Notes under the pieces: model-generated | The model's input: only the letters and a program-made list of their open reading frames with translations | What the model was told of the DNA's origin: nothing | Databases searched by the model: none | Shown: positions 47,767 through 59,252 of the stretch, piece after piece | Numbering within the stretch: position 1 is the first letter of the stretch | Layout of the letters: each line of letters starts with the position of its first letter | Translations under genes and position numbers: made by a program | From: Thozetella sp. PMI_491 | Lineage: Eukaryota > Ascomycota > Sordariomycetes > Chaetosphaeriales > Chaetosphaeriaceae | NCBI GenBank assembly: GCA_021432635.1 | Contig: MU270024.1 | Span: 62,001-126,000 of the forward strand | Direction: 5' to 3' | Length of the DNA stretch: 64,000 bases

Positions 47767-48608
47767 GGTGAGGAGAGGCCCTTGAGTTTCATAATATGGA
47801 AATACTAAATAATTTGATGTAAAATCTGACGATTTACAAGCACTTCTGTTACCTGAATAAATAAAACCTCTAAAGGCTGATTAGTTATATCTCTATTGTA
47901 GTCAAGGAAATATCTAGACGTTCCGGGATATATTTAAGCAGCCTTGCTTCGTCGAGATAGGATCAGAACTCCATAAAAATTCGATCAGAGGTCTCTTTTG
48001 TTAGCAGTGTAGGTTAGCAGACTCAAGAATAGTGTTTGACCGATTGTGTGCGAGCTATCGCGGACCTAGCGTATTTTGTGTCGCTTGTCAGCAGATATCT
48101 TCAGATATGAGTTATAGATACTGTTATGGCCGTTGGCCCTGACTATAGATCAGACCACTTGTTGCGAGCGTTGAGAGCAGATAGCCCTAGCCATCTATCT
48201 CCATACGGCTGGGAGCCCAAGCGGTCCTTCCCTCATACTCTCGATATTGTTCAGGGTTGGAGTGTGTTCCTAGTGTGGGCACCTGGCCATCTGCTCGGCC
48301 ACCTGAATCTCTTGTGCCGTAATCAGACGGCAGCTACGTCTACCTGGCAGACGACGCCGCTCATGAAACCAGACTCATTAGAGGGGTGAAGGGCATTGCG
48401 ACCTGGGAGGCCCCACCAGGCACAACCTGCTGCATTCATCAAGATCCGGCTGCCGCCCGGGCGACCATGAAGCTCATTCGGGAAGCGCAAACCTGGTAAC
48501 ACAGCTCTTGGAAAGGTGGAATTCATCTTGGCGCATGATAGCATGTGGGCCAAGGAGGCTATTGCATCTTGCAGAACCGGTGATCGCATTACTAAACTCT
48601 CTTCTTAG

Positions 48609-49213
48609 AGGGCAGTGAAAGAAACCTCAGCTTTGACGAACATATCTCTGGATTACCTCTTTGCAAGTTCCGGGATCAACAGCGGCTCTTTTTTCGAGGA
48701 CACTGCTAGTATCGCCGACCGGGAACCTAAGGCTCTCGCGCAAGAGCTGCGTCAGCAGTTCGAAGTCAACGCCATCGGCAACGTCTCTCTGGTCAATTCG
48801 TTCATGCCTCTTATTCTTGCGGGCAAGGGCAAAGTAGGTCTTAATCCTCACCACCGGACTCGTAGACTCGGATCTCGTTGTCAAGTACGATATCGACTTA
48901 GACGTCGATTATGCGGCTAGCAAGGCTGCGCTGAAAATGATGGTAGCCAAACTGAGTGCCAAATATCGCGAACAGGTGTTTTGGTCAAGGAAATTTCTCC
49001 TGGGGTTGTTGACACAGATATGAACAAGCTCCCGGAGGCTCTCCGCCGCTGAAGCTCATAGAGCTGGGTGGTAAATTCGCTGCCTACGCGCCGCACTTTA
49101 CTAGACCCGTACCCGCCGTCGCGCAAGCCCTTGATGTGTTCAACAAAGCAAGTATCGAAAGGGAATACGCTGGGTCATTTTTGTCGCACTTAGGGACAAA
49201 GCAGTGGCTGTAA
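48609..49213 (+). pseudogene. short-chain dehydrogenase, 5' truncated and frame-broken
   Basis: Recognisable SDR segments in order: SLDYLFASSGINSGSFFED, RQQFEVNAIGNVSLVNSFMP, VLILTTGLVDSDL, DYAASKAALKMMVAKLSAKY (active site Y-A-A-S-K), VKEISPGVVDTDMNKLPEAL, LIELGGKFAAYAP and the end SHLGTKQWL-stop. They fall in three frames, so about three small insertions or deletions are present near 48840, 48975 and 49050. The Rossmann N-terminus with its glycine motif is absent upstream. It resembles the small toxD/NmrA-neighbour SDRs of Sordariomycetes. It lies convergent with the peroxiredoxin-like gene. Confidence 0.75.
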
Positions 49214-49678
49214 GAGCAAGTTCGTAGGCGGAGGATACAAGGTAGCTACTTAATATAGGTCTAAGAGTTTATAGACAAATATAATCTCCCGCCCTGGGCG
49301 ATTGACGAGCGGCTACTTAGCTGAACTAACCACCGAGATTGGTAACCAGACTAACCATTGCAGCTGATGCCTCGCGATTGAAGGGTTTACTTAGCGTTTC
49401 CTCAAGGAACTTCGGACAGCAGCTGACGCAGAGAGCAGTTCCGCTGCAGAGTGTCATTGCAGTTGCGCCATGTATCATCGAGATGCACAGGGTACTGTTC
49501 TCAATCAGTCACACAGAATCGCAGTCTACAGAAGACTGAAGGCTTATTATCGAAGTATATAAAACCTCAATTCCACATAGTGTTCGACATCTATCAATCT
49601 ACTCTCGTTACATTAAAGCTAAGAGGGTATCTACAGAATAACAACGTGTTTCGTGAGAGACTTCCTCGCCCTACTCTG

Positions 49679-50343
49679 TCAACCGAAAATCTTCTTACCA
49701 ATAACGCTAAAGAACTTTTGCTTCGTATAGATGGAGAACGGTAGCACCTTCTTGTTGCTCAACTTGGCTTGTACATTCTCCCACACTTGGTCGAGTAGAG
49801 GTCTGTCTTTAGCTCCACCCAAATTCATCTAGTTGACAAGTTAAATGGTGCTCTAACATAATGACTGAAGAAGAGAGGAGGCCTACCATGCTCGGCACGA
49901 TGGCCCAGCTTTCTAGCACGGAGCTATCCTTCTTAAGTACCAAGATGGCCGGCTGCGCCATACCGTGCTCGTATCCACTCTTGTTGGTTATAGCAACGTT
50001 CAGTAGTCCACGGTCTGCCAGCGTCTTGGCAAGCCGATTCTCTGTGTCGACAATGGCTTCCCCAGTATACTTGGTGGCATCTCGGGTCTGGCCCAGGAAC
50101 GACTCTTGCTCGGCTGTAATAATAACGGGAGTGCCACCGGCAGAGATGATAGAGGGAGAAAGTGTAGCAAATGTTGAGAGGTAGGACAAGCAGAAAGGAC
50201 ACCAGTGGCCACGGTAGACTAGGTTATGGATTAGCCCAAGGGATCTCACGAATATGCAACTACTGCTCACAAACTGCGAAGACAAACTCAGACTCGGCCG
50301 TGAGCTTGTCGAATTTCGCAACAGGATCAAGAGAATCCATCAT
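49679..50343 (-). CDS. peroxiredoxin-like (AhpC/TSA, thioredoxin-fold) protein
   Basis: Exons 50343-50271, 50218-49887 and 49828-49679 give 184 residues. The first splice joins SEFVFAV to FYRGHWCPFCLSYLS, restoring the thioredoxin-fold strand and its C-P-F-C redox pair. The second joins WAIVPSM to MNLGGAKDRPLLDQVWENVQ. The fold continues with SIISAGGTPVIITAEQ, a conserved bridge to YTGEAIVDTENRLA and GMAQPAILVLKKDSSVLESW. The family includes uncharacterised fungal AhpC/TSA-like proteins thought to act on peroxides or disulfides. Both introns (52 and 58 bases) have normal GT-AG ends and CTAAT/CTAG-type signals. No organelle signal was seen. The substrate cannot be inferred. Confidence 0.85.
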
Positions 50344-52640
50344 TGAGACACTGCGACGAGGAGGGATATGCAGTCTGTATTCGAGTTAGTAGCTAAGTGA
50401 GGACTGTCCAAAAAGATGCGATGAAGGTAAGGCATGCTGGAAAGCCCGTTAAAGCCAAGATGGACGACCACTTAAATAGACGGGGCAAGGAGGTTTGGTT
50501 TACTAAGTGAGGCCAGCGTGCAAGACGATCGGATCTTCGCACCAACTCGGCTTCCGAGATTTTTGACCGCGGACAGCCGTGAGCTGCGTATCCCATCAGC
50601 TCAGCAGTGGCTGTGTGGCTGTCATCATCCCTGACAAATCGGGAACGAAATGATTCCAAATAAGCACTGCAACTTAGGTATGTACTATTGTATAGCCCCA
50701 CAACCTTCAGGCCACCAGACAGGCCATCAGACAGGCCCCGCTGCCCTTCTTTCCTGCTTATAGAGCAGGTCCCTAGGTCCTAACAGTCGCGGACTGCCCC
50801 GTATCTCTCCATACGAGTCTAACAAGTGGCTGCGGCACAGCACCTGGACTGTGGGGCGGGTTGCAGGTGGAACCACCAATAAGACGCTTTGCACCTGATT
50901 GATAAGCAGCCGCTAGTCAAAAGAAGGGTTCGCTGCTAACCTAGCTGGGTAGATTTATCATCAAAAATGCCTGAAGCTGTCTTAACGAGACCGAAATCCT
51001 TGGATGCTACAGTGGGGTGACAAAAATATGAGGATAGCTGGCTGTACCAGACCCACACTCCAACTAGTCACTAATCCTATATTAGACTAGCGCCTCTCGC
51101 TGCTTTAGCTTAATTTTACAGTGCTAAAACCGATCATTAAAGCCACTATATTTATAGTGGATAAAACCCTTAAAAAGCTTTTCTAGTCGCTATATTATAG
51201 CTGTGTTCTCTAAATATTTCAACTACTATAAATATAGTGATCATAGCTCATGAAAATTTGATTAATAGCGAGTAGATGTGCTATATTTTAGGGATCTATA
51301 GCGGTGGTTATAGCGCTTTGAAGCCTCTTTAAAGCAGCGAAAACACAGGAACCCTAAATGTAAACACAAAATATATCGCGAGAGCACTCTGATTCTTAGG
51401 CCACGATACCCAGAGCAAAGAAAATAGAAGCATGAACGGCGAGTGGAGAGGAATCTGATCGCACCTCCGATGCCTGCAAATAACCCCTCTCTTCTATCAC
51501 TTATCGTACCATTAGGATGCTGGATGACGCAGCTTTAGCCAGCAGGGTCGGGTAGATATCGGCCTAGTCACCGGAATATGCTGAAGCAAGAAGAAAAGCA
51601 TCCGAACATTCTTGACGCTGGCGCCCCGCCCGAGCGCACCGAAAAAAAGAAATTTACCCGATACTTTGCGGAGCCCATGCATTGAGGTTAGTGATACTAC
51701 CGTGATCTGCAGCCATATTCGAAGGTATTGGTAGACAGGGTTTGCAGAAAATGACAGTTATCAAGATGAGATACTATGAAGTTCTTATAACCAGGAACAG
51801 AGTGACGGTGTCAATATTTACGACAGTGCCCTAAGACATCAATGGCTACCACGTCGGTGGCCCTAGACAAAATTATAAGTAATTATGCGTTAATGATAGG
51901 CTAATAACGGAGTATGACGGAGGAGAGATTTCGTATTTGCCGCCCAGGATGGACCAAAAATCTGATGCAAACCAATACTCGATCTACTCCGTACATTCAT
52001 GCATAACCCCGTTTGATAGCCTAACCGATAAAGCGACTCGTCAAAGCACTCCGCCCACTGTTTTCACTTCGGTGGCAGAGCTGGGGCCTCAATGCAGGAA
52101 ACCAAAGCACAACTGGGCCGCGCAGGTCGGCTCATCTCGCGAGTAACCCCAATGTGTCTATTGCCGCTGTCGGCAAGTAACTTCAACCCTATCGCTTTTC
52201 CCTTGACATGGTAACGGCTTTGGCCAAACGATTAGGCCCTCTAGGACGAAACATGGGGACTAGCGTACATAGTTGCAGTACATAGTTACAGTGAATAAGT
52301 AAGGCCCGGCGTCGCTCGGGCAATCTTCACGCTATATCGACATAGGCTAGAGAATGACATTTGCAACGGGTAGCTCTAGGGCTTCAGTCAAGGGGCCGAG
52401 CTTGCGTATAGAACCGCAAGACGGTCTCAGAAGTCTGGCTGGTCCATAATCAGCTGGCCAGCTTATCTACTTGGACCATGCGAGTGAGACCAAGTGTAGC
52501 CGGGCAGCTAACCAAGGTTCTGACACGGGTCAGAGTACAGACTAGATTGGGGTGACGTGAGTGGACTCAGATTCTACTTCAGCTCTATTTCTTCCTCGTC
52601 CCACGACATGAGAAAATTACCGAGAATGCTAAATTTGTTG
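50344..52640. other. gene-free region
   Basis: No gene is supported over 2.3 kb. A perfect palindrome, CCACTATATTTATAGTGG, occurs at 51143-51160, with related ACTATAAATATAGTG at about 51227-51241. Confidence 0.4.
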
Positions 52641-52644
52641 TCTT

Positions 52645-52990
52645 TTGCCAGTACGAGAAAGCACTTGCGATGCAAGCACAAGTCGACGTGTTCAATGGCA
52701 GCGTCTTCAGACAGAACTAGCCTCGAGCCAGAACCTCTCGGTCATGATCTTCACCCTCTTCACCGTCATATTTCTGCCGCTATCCTTCTTCGCTGGTGTC
52801 TTTAGTATGAATAGATCCGACTAGCAGGACCAGAAGCCCTCGCTTTCTTCATCGGCGCCATATCACTACCCCTATCTCTATTGCTAACTACTGGGGCCTT
52901 CATCGCCGCCCTCAGCACCACAGGACAGCAGTACTTCAAGCAGGTGGGCGCCACAGTGGCGCAGACTTTACCACTACTAGTTTAGAAGGC
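52645..52990 (+). pseudogene. C-terminal relic of a CorA-like transporter-type membrane protein
   Basis: Fragments in different frames read EKALAMQAQVDVFNGSV, MIFTLFTVIFLPLSFFAGVF-SMN, GPEALAFFIGAISLPLSL and TGAFIAALSTTGQQYFKQVG. The first membrane helix ending in x-M-N and followed by a second helix is the CorA layout, which in fungi also occurs at the end of ankyrin or signalling proteins. Stops and frame changes separate the pieces, and no N-terminal domain is seen upstream. Confidence 0.6.
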
Positions 52991-54511
52991 TGCCCCAGAG
53001 AGAAAGACGGCTGATAGAGAAAGCCCACCACGAACAAGTCAGGCGCCAAGAGGCGGATCACACATACGATTTCTATGCTACAATTAGGCGGCAAGAACAT
53101 ACTGGCTACCAGATCCCCGAGACGAATAGGGCTCGGGCAGGATTTCAACCATAATTTAAAAAAAAACATGATCGCAAGTTCTAGCCGCCCGGTTGTTACT
53201 GTAGTCACGTGGATCCTCTATGTCAGGGTCTGGTTGCACACATAGTGAAGAGGTATGGCTTCCTTCCATTCGGCTACTAAAGGGGTAACTGAAACTGATT
53301 CCTGGTCCTCCTTTTGGCCTTCGGAGTTGGCCATTCTTTATATACTGGCTTAAATCCACGTTTTGACCCCCTTATGGAACGCTGGTGGCTTCGGATGGCT
53401 CTGAAACAGCGTCTTGACGTGCTATGGCATCCCACCCTCTGATACTCTGCCTATAGGTGCCTGCGCTACAATCTTTGAGCGAATTGAGCAAGAGTGCCTT
53501 AGACAGCCAACACAAAGACGATGACATGCTTATTCTCGGCCAACATGGATGAATACTTCTGTCCCTGATCTCTCCCTCTTCCTTTTCACCTTCCTCACTT
53601 CTGTTAACTTCTTTCCTTGATCGCCCGTATTCTATTTAATACAATACAAATAACTATCTGACTACGTAAACTGGGTTTGTATCTACGTGCTTCTTATCAG
53701 AGCTATCAAGACTGGGGAAAAAACAGTTATAATCTGTAACATGCTCTTAAAAACAGATAACGGGACCGTCACAAATAATGCATCACCCCATATCCCCCGC
53801 GTGGGTTCAAATGAAACTCTTAAGAATAGTATAGAGACACTCGAACTGTAGGCAATGGAAACGCTCAAGACCAAGCTCGGGACTGTCCATCCGATGATCC
53901 ATGTACGCTGACTGGCATGAAAAATCTAGTGTTCACTTAGAAAGGGCCGGGCCAACATACAGATGGCCTAGTATTAATGATGCAAACTTATGTTCAAGCT
54001 CCAGCCGTCGAGATACACGCGATGCAGATCGACCACAGTGAGCCCTCTATCTAGTCTCAATGACATCCTCGTAGCAGATATTATTTTCTACATGATCCTA
54101 ACTTCGTGCAACAGGAACCGCATAAATGTTACCATCGTTTTCACTCGAGGTTGGTATTGAAGTGAAAACTCCCGTAAGTGACATTGGCCTCTTGCTGATA
54201 TATCAGTGACCACTTGATAGGATATGAACTAAATAGACCGCCTGATAACTGGCCATTCGTAGTTTCAAGAATTATAGATGATTAGAGCTCTATGTAAAGG
54301 TATGCTGGAAGAACTTCCTTTACGGTAAATAAACCCAATGGTAACAACACAAAGACCACGTCTTGAGAGGGCATGTACCCGTTAAGCTTCGCTAAATAGG
54401 GTTGAGCGTTACGGAACAACATGGCTTTCTATGCCGTTACATATGGTAAAAATCCTGTAATCCAGCGGCACCAGCAGTATGAATCCTCTATATTAGGAAG
54501 TGCATAGTGAT
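52991..54511. other. intergenic, nothing recognised
   Basis: No gene is supported in this 1.5 kb. Confidence 0.4.
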
Positions 54512-55813
54512 CTAGAGGCCTTTAGATAGAACTTGACCGACGACTCTCTCCAGCTCGTCGGCACCCTCCTTGCGGGGATCGTGCGTGGCAAAGTCTACCA
54601 TCACCTTCTCGGCCGCCTCGCGGTACTTGCAGCTTTGAAGGACCCGGAAGGCTGCTCTCCGTATTTCCGCCTCTGAAGGGTTGTTCGCCATCAGTTCGAC
54701 TCCAGCTCCGCACCATGTGACGCGGCTGCTGACGTCCAGCATAGAGGGGCTACGCCCAATACACACCATCGGCACACCGCATCTGAGGGCGGCTAGAGTG
54801 TTGATGTACTCCGCATACTGGATTAGGACGCCGACGTGGGGGAGAATAATCGAGTGAGGGAGATATGAGGCGACTCGGGCGTTCGAGGGCAGCGTTATCT
54901 TTTCTCTGCAAGTACTGGAGGCCTTGAACGGCGGGTAAGAGATCGTATCCAGGAGATTCTGATGGAGGATGATCATCAGATCGGAGCGGTCGGCAAAAGC
55001 CATCACTCCCGGCAGAGAGATGGTCCCCGTCTCATCCAAGTAGCCATGGTTGACATAGATGACCTTGTCTCGGGGATGAGCCAAGAGCTCATCCCACCAA
55101 GGAGGTGGCACAAACACCTTCGTGTCAGGGCCCCATACGAGCGGGCCGATGTATCGAACTGACGCGGGCAGGTTCTTACGCGGAAATTCAAAGGCTGGCG
55201 TGGTTGTCATGAGATGGAGAAGGTCGGAGTGGGTGATGTCAAGAAAAGATATCCCGGCAGGGAGTAGAGACAAGCCCAGTCGCTCGCGCTGGCGGTTTAG
55301 TGCGTCCGTCAGCGCAGATGAATCGACCCATTTAGTAATCTTGTGACACGTGCGATTGAACCAACGGCCGATAGAACCTGTTGCCGGAGCTAGACCGGTG
55401 CCCTGAAGCGGAATCTCTGGGTCTTGAGTAAATAGCGGCATAGCACCGAGGCTAGCAAAGGCGAGCCCAGTCAAATCTCGCATGCAATGAGCGCCATGGA
55501 TGTTGTCATCTACCAACAGCAGATCTGCTTGGAATTTTTCGAGAATGCTCTGATACGTCTGTACTTGCATGGGGATTACATCGATACGTGTGTGCTGTAT
55601 CTCCTGCAGCCGGTCGGCTGGCGTGTTGTCGTCTACTTGCATGAACCCGTCGGGCATCTGCACGAAGCGGGCTCCCGCTGCCGTGATGTTGACTTCGTAC
55701 GCCTTGGGGGCCAGCCATTCCACTTCGTGGCCCCTCTTAACCAACTCAAGTGCGATGCCGTAGGCGGGGTAAAAGAAGCCTAAGTTCTCAGCCGTCGAGA
55801 TTAGAAATTTCAT
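54512..55813 (-). CDS. family-1 (UGT-type) glycosyltransferase, atypical active site
   Basis: An intronless 433-residue frame with the GT-B layout of UDP-sugar glycosyltransferases. The N-terminal domain begins MKFLISTAENLGFFYPAYGI, with ALELVKRGHEVEWLAP the usual acceptor-domain helix and strand. LLLVDDNIHGAH and LAFASLGAMPLF follow. The C-terminal donor region is VASYLPHSIILPHVGVLIQY, then LAALRCGVPMVCIG and WCGAGVEL, matching the family's 'GVPMV' and 'GAGI' landmarks. The catalytic His of the G-H-x-x-P motif is replaced by Phe (G-F-F-Y-P), and the donor HxGG-type motif is unrecognisable. It may be an inactive paralogue or use another base. The start is the first ATG and gives the family's normal N-terminus. 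Confidence 0.82.
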   Translation of the reverse strand: MKFLISTAENLGFFYPAYGIALELVKRGHEVEWLAPKAYEVNITAAGARFVQMPDGFMQVDDNTPADRLQEIQHTRIDVIPMQVQTYQSILEKFQADLLLVDDNIHGAHCMRDLTGLAFASLGAMPLFTQDPEIPLQGTGLAPATGSIGRWFNRTCHKITKWVDSSALTDALNRQRERLGLSLLPAGISFLDITHSDLLHLMTTTPAFEFPRKNLPASVRYIGPLVWGPDTKVFVPPPWWDELLAHPRDKVIYVNHGYLDETGTISLPGVMAFADRSDLMIILHQNLLDTISYPPFKASSTCREKITLPSNARVASYLPHSIILPHVGVLIQYAEYINTLAALRCGVPMVCIGRSPSMLDVSSRVTWCGAGVELMANNPSEAEIRRAAFRVLQSCKYREAAEKVMVDFATHDPRKEGADELERVVGQVLSKGL

Positions 55814-57040
55814 CTCGTCGGCCTGGGTAGATCAACGATATTTCAGTGAAGGGAGAGGAGGTGACAGCCTCTATCGCAATGTATTGGTGGAATACTACGC
55901 GAAATATCAGCTGTGCCGCCATCCACCAGATCCGGCTAGTGTAAATTGCGATCGAGGCGCAGCTCACGCCACTCCCCCCGCTCCCCTGAGACGTGCAGAG
56001 CCAGAGCATTGATGACCATAAAACGAAGGCGACGGCGAGTAGGAAAAGAATGCTTGTGTGACGAAAGATCTCCGGAACATAGATTCCCACTAAGGAGATT
56101 TCTTGGACGTTAGCTGTACCAGTCGCATGCATGGCGGCGTTTACGCGCCAAAATTGACCCTTTTACTACCTAGGGTACAGTCTGCGAGCTGCGTAGAGCG
56201 CAGATGCGCTTTCAGGCAAACTCCTTCATCGTCAACTATCTTGCGAGCACCTTGGCACGAGTCCTCGCGAGGAGTGGGGGCGGATATTTCTACGACGCTA
56301 GCTGCATTATCACGGTGGGCCCTTCATGGGGCCCTGTTTCGCCCACACTAGGACAAAAGGGCAGGGGCAAGATCAGAGACAGTCGAAGAGCAAGTGGGAA
56401 TTCAGGAAACTTCAATAGCACAGGTGGATGGCACAGCGAGTTTAGTCTTAACTTGGGGTCCTGAAATGAGAATTGAATACCGTGCCGCACCAGCCCACCG
56501 CGGGGCAGCAGCGACTACTAATGAGAGATTCAGTGGCGCGGCTTGCATCGTAGATTCTGTTCTGTTGTGGTCTCGTTGGATGTTTTGTTCCTAAGGATGT
56601 GGTGCTCTGTGCAACTTTGAATTGCTGTTCAATGAATCTGTCTTGGGGTTGCTGGATGGCCCCGGCGAGTTTCATTTTGCGCGGGAATGAGCCGCTAGCT
56701 GTTGCTTACCCGCTAGGTTATGAGTCCCTATAGTTAGGCCTTGGGCCTCTGTAGGATCGTGCTAATTGACGCTCCTGACAATACCACCATCAAGTATGTC
56801 GATCCCGTTTAGAAGAGCTTGCATGATCTAATCCGATAGCATTATAGCGATTCATGGCTTGAAGACCAGCTTGACGCAAAGCTATATATATAAGAAGAAA
56901 GATGGCAGTTGTATCTACTGGCTACGCGACAGTGACATACTGCCAGCAGCTGTCCATAAGGCCAGGATCTATATATATAACTGGAACGCAAATTACTTCT
57001 AAGACGCGACCGTGTAGATGCTGCTCAACCAGCAGATACC
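55814..57040. other. intergenic, no firm gene
   Basis: A 114-residue minus-strand frame (55788-56132) with one or two hydrophobic segments overlaps the glycosyltransferase start in another frame. It has no family support and is not called. Confidence 0.35.
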
Positions 57041-57046
57041 TTCCCC

Positions 57047-57467
57047 GTGCTTTTTGGCGGCGAGCGAGCGGCAGAGCGAGATTCGGAGATGTGGCTGACC
57101 CTCTTCATCGCTGCTTGCTTTGGGGGGGTTGTCTTAGCTAAGGTATGGTTTCTGTACTGCGACGGCAGATGGCAGCTGACCCTTTCAGGCCATCAATTAC
57201 GCGTCCCAAGAAGGGAGCCGCTACCGACCCATTATGCTTGCTACGGTTGGCGCCGTGTTCCTTGCTACCCTGTTCCACAGCAGTGACGCGGGCAAGCAGG
57301 CGCGATAGCAGGTCATCGTAGCTGATCTCATTCGACATATCTCCCGCGACGACTTGCTGGCCGCTGACTACCCCAGATTCAGGTGCTTTATGACCGAGAA
57401 TGACATTCTGCAAGTTCTGCTGCCCGTGGCTAGGAAGGTGAAGGTGGTGGAGGCGGTGGGCATCTAA
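57047..57467 (+). pseudogene. relic of an NLR-type alpha/beta-hydrolase domain
   Basis: Spliced across a GT-AG intron of about 46 bases (GTATGG..TTTCAG, ending at 57189), the plus strand reads FGGVVLAKAINYASQEGSRY, then RPIMLATVGAVFLATLFHSS and, after a TAG, QVIVADLI with DDLLAADYPRFRCF. This is the segment around and after the nucleophile elbow (usually G-H-S-x-G-G) of the lipase-like domain that begins many fungal NLR proteins, followed by the AxxGxxFLGTPHxG motif. The elbow reads A-A-C-F-G-G. No NACHT domain follows, so this is a fragment. Confidence 0.5.
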
Positions 57468-57479
57468 AAGAAAGTGAGG

Positions 57480-58000
57480 TATTACTCTACCAGCTTTATA
57501 ACTTTCTATATACCTTAATATACTTTCTTAAAGAATAATATAATAATATAATCCTAGACCTTTAAACTATATATTAACTTTTTTAAAGGTTTAACTATCT
57601 ATACTTTTTTCCTCCTTATAATAATATTAGTCTGACTTTTATATTTTTATTCATGAGATAGTATAAGTATAATTAAGGTATATAGAGAAGACTTAGAAAG
57701 AGAAGAAAGTTTATTGACTTTATCAGTTAATAATAAGGATATAAAGTGCTTATAAATAGCTTTGTTTTTATTAGTGAGATTAATAGGGAGAGGTTAGCAA
57801 TAGTAGAGATACTCTGGATTAAAGGCTAAACAACTATGATTAAGTTATAGGTATTAGTAGTCTTTATACTAGTTAAAGGAAGTAAGATCTACATAGTAAT
57901 AGTAACACTATAAAAGATTATAATACTAGTGTTTTATATAGCAAATAAATATCTATATATTTTACAACAGAGGATAAAGACATAAATGCTAACCCCAGGC
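57480..58000. repeat. AT-saturated block, probably RIP-mutated
   Basis: Very AT-rich with TA/AT runs and no open frame; abrupt borders with normal-composition DNA on both sides. The source element cannot be named. Confidence 0.55.
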
Positions 58001-58425
58001 AGATCCACCTGATTTAACGCCTATTACATAAGAAATGGCCCAGAGTACATCCAGCAGCTCCGCTTTTATTATACAAAGGTAGCTTGTAGCTTAGGCACTG
58101 AAAATAGCTCGGCACTAGAGCGAGCTGATCACACCTTACGACGTTTATCTTTTATGTTCTTCTTTAATACAAGCTTCCTCGTAAAATTAATAAAAGGTGT
58201 GGACGCTTAGTTGTTCTAGAGGCACTACAATTGATGGGTGTATCGTCTTTCTGGTTGCAGATGAAGCACCTAGGCTCCGTTTCGGTATCCTTCTCCGACA
58301 CGGTCCATTCTCATACATGCACGAAAACAGTTACTCCTCGGGCGACACTCAGCCTGACAGCCCCCTAAACCTTTCTCCTCTGCCATAGATATTCCTCCCA
58401 TCAGCTGACGTCCACACGTGATCCT

Positions 58426-59252
58426 TCATCCAGTCCAAACAGCCGGGCCGGGAGCCTTGTACTGGCCGCCTCCATACAGGTTGAAGACTACGCCAGGGTC
58501 GTTGGCGGCGTAGACACCGGGAAATGCAACAAGCGGGCCAGGCGTACCGTTGCCACCGTTGGTGACGGTGACCTGGCCGCACGCGACATAGATCTGCGGT
58601 TTGCCGGTGTTGTGCAATGCAATGTGCTCGATGCGCACCAAGTAGTCTCCTGACGGCGTGTTCTTGGGCACTGTGAAGGTAAAGTCTTGCTTGTCTGTGA
58701 AGATAGAGCGTTTCAGAATGAGATTCATGCTGCTATAGAGAAAGCATTGTAGATAGGGATATGAAGAAAGCTGGATATCATACTGCCAGACGCCCACGAG
58801 GAAGTCTCGCCAAGTTTCGAGGCGGGCGGCTTCTCGGAGTAGGTCTTGAACCATACGCTGCCCGAACCATCCCAATTCGCGATCTCGGTGCCCTCGGGCG
58901 CCTTAGCCATGTAGAACTGGATCGGGCCTGGGTGGAAGACGCCTTGGCTGGCACCGATGCCGAGCGTGCCGCCGGCCGCGACGGTGCCGGTATCCGCCTT
59001 CTTACCGTTCTGGTAGCACCGGATGTCCGGGCTCGTCGGCCCACCTGACACGAAGTCGTTGCTGTCCGGGTTTTTAACCTGGCGTACATGCTTCCACTGA
59101 ACTGTATCTTTGTTCGAGCCCGTAATCAAGTACGGGAAGTGGTCTGAGGGCGGTCAGTGACACATATATCTAAGCAGATAGGAAGAGGGTTGAGACATGC
59201 AGTGGGCCTGGGCCACGCCGAACAGGAACAGTGCGATGTTAACGACGTGCAT
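58426..59252 (-). CDS. AA9 lytic polysaccharide monooxygenase
   Basis: A secreted copper enzyme that cleaves cellulose or related glucans oxidatively. Exons 59252-59201, 59143-58784 and 58694-58426 give 226 residues. The signal peptide is [16 protein letters not shown]; cleavage exposes His17 as the copper-binding N-terminal His. The first intron, 59144-59200, begins GCATGT and ends TCAG. With it removed, the mature protein starts [10 protein letters not shown], a normal AA9 start. The second His is in [13 protein letters not shown] and the axial Tyr in [13 protein letters not shown]. The second intron (58695-58783) joins SSWASG to [10 protein letters not shown]. The protein ends [11 protein letters not shown], typical of AA9 without a carbohydrate-binding module. 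Normal length; it looks functional if the GC-AG intron is spliced. Confidence 0.9.

Noticed and set aside
55788-56132. 114-residue minus-strand frame with hydrophobic segments before the glycosyltransferase
   Set aside because: It overlaps the glycosyltransferase start in another frame; the glycosyltransferase already has a complete N-terminus.
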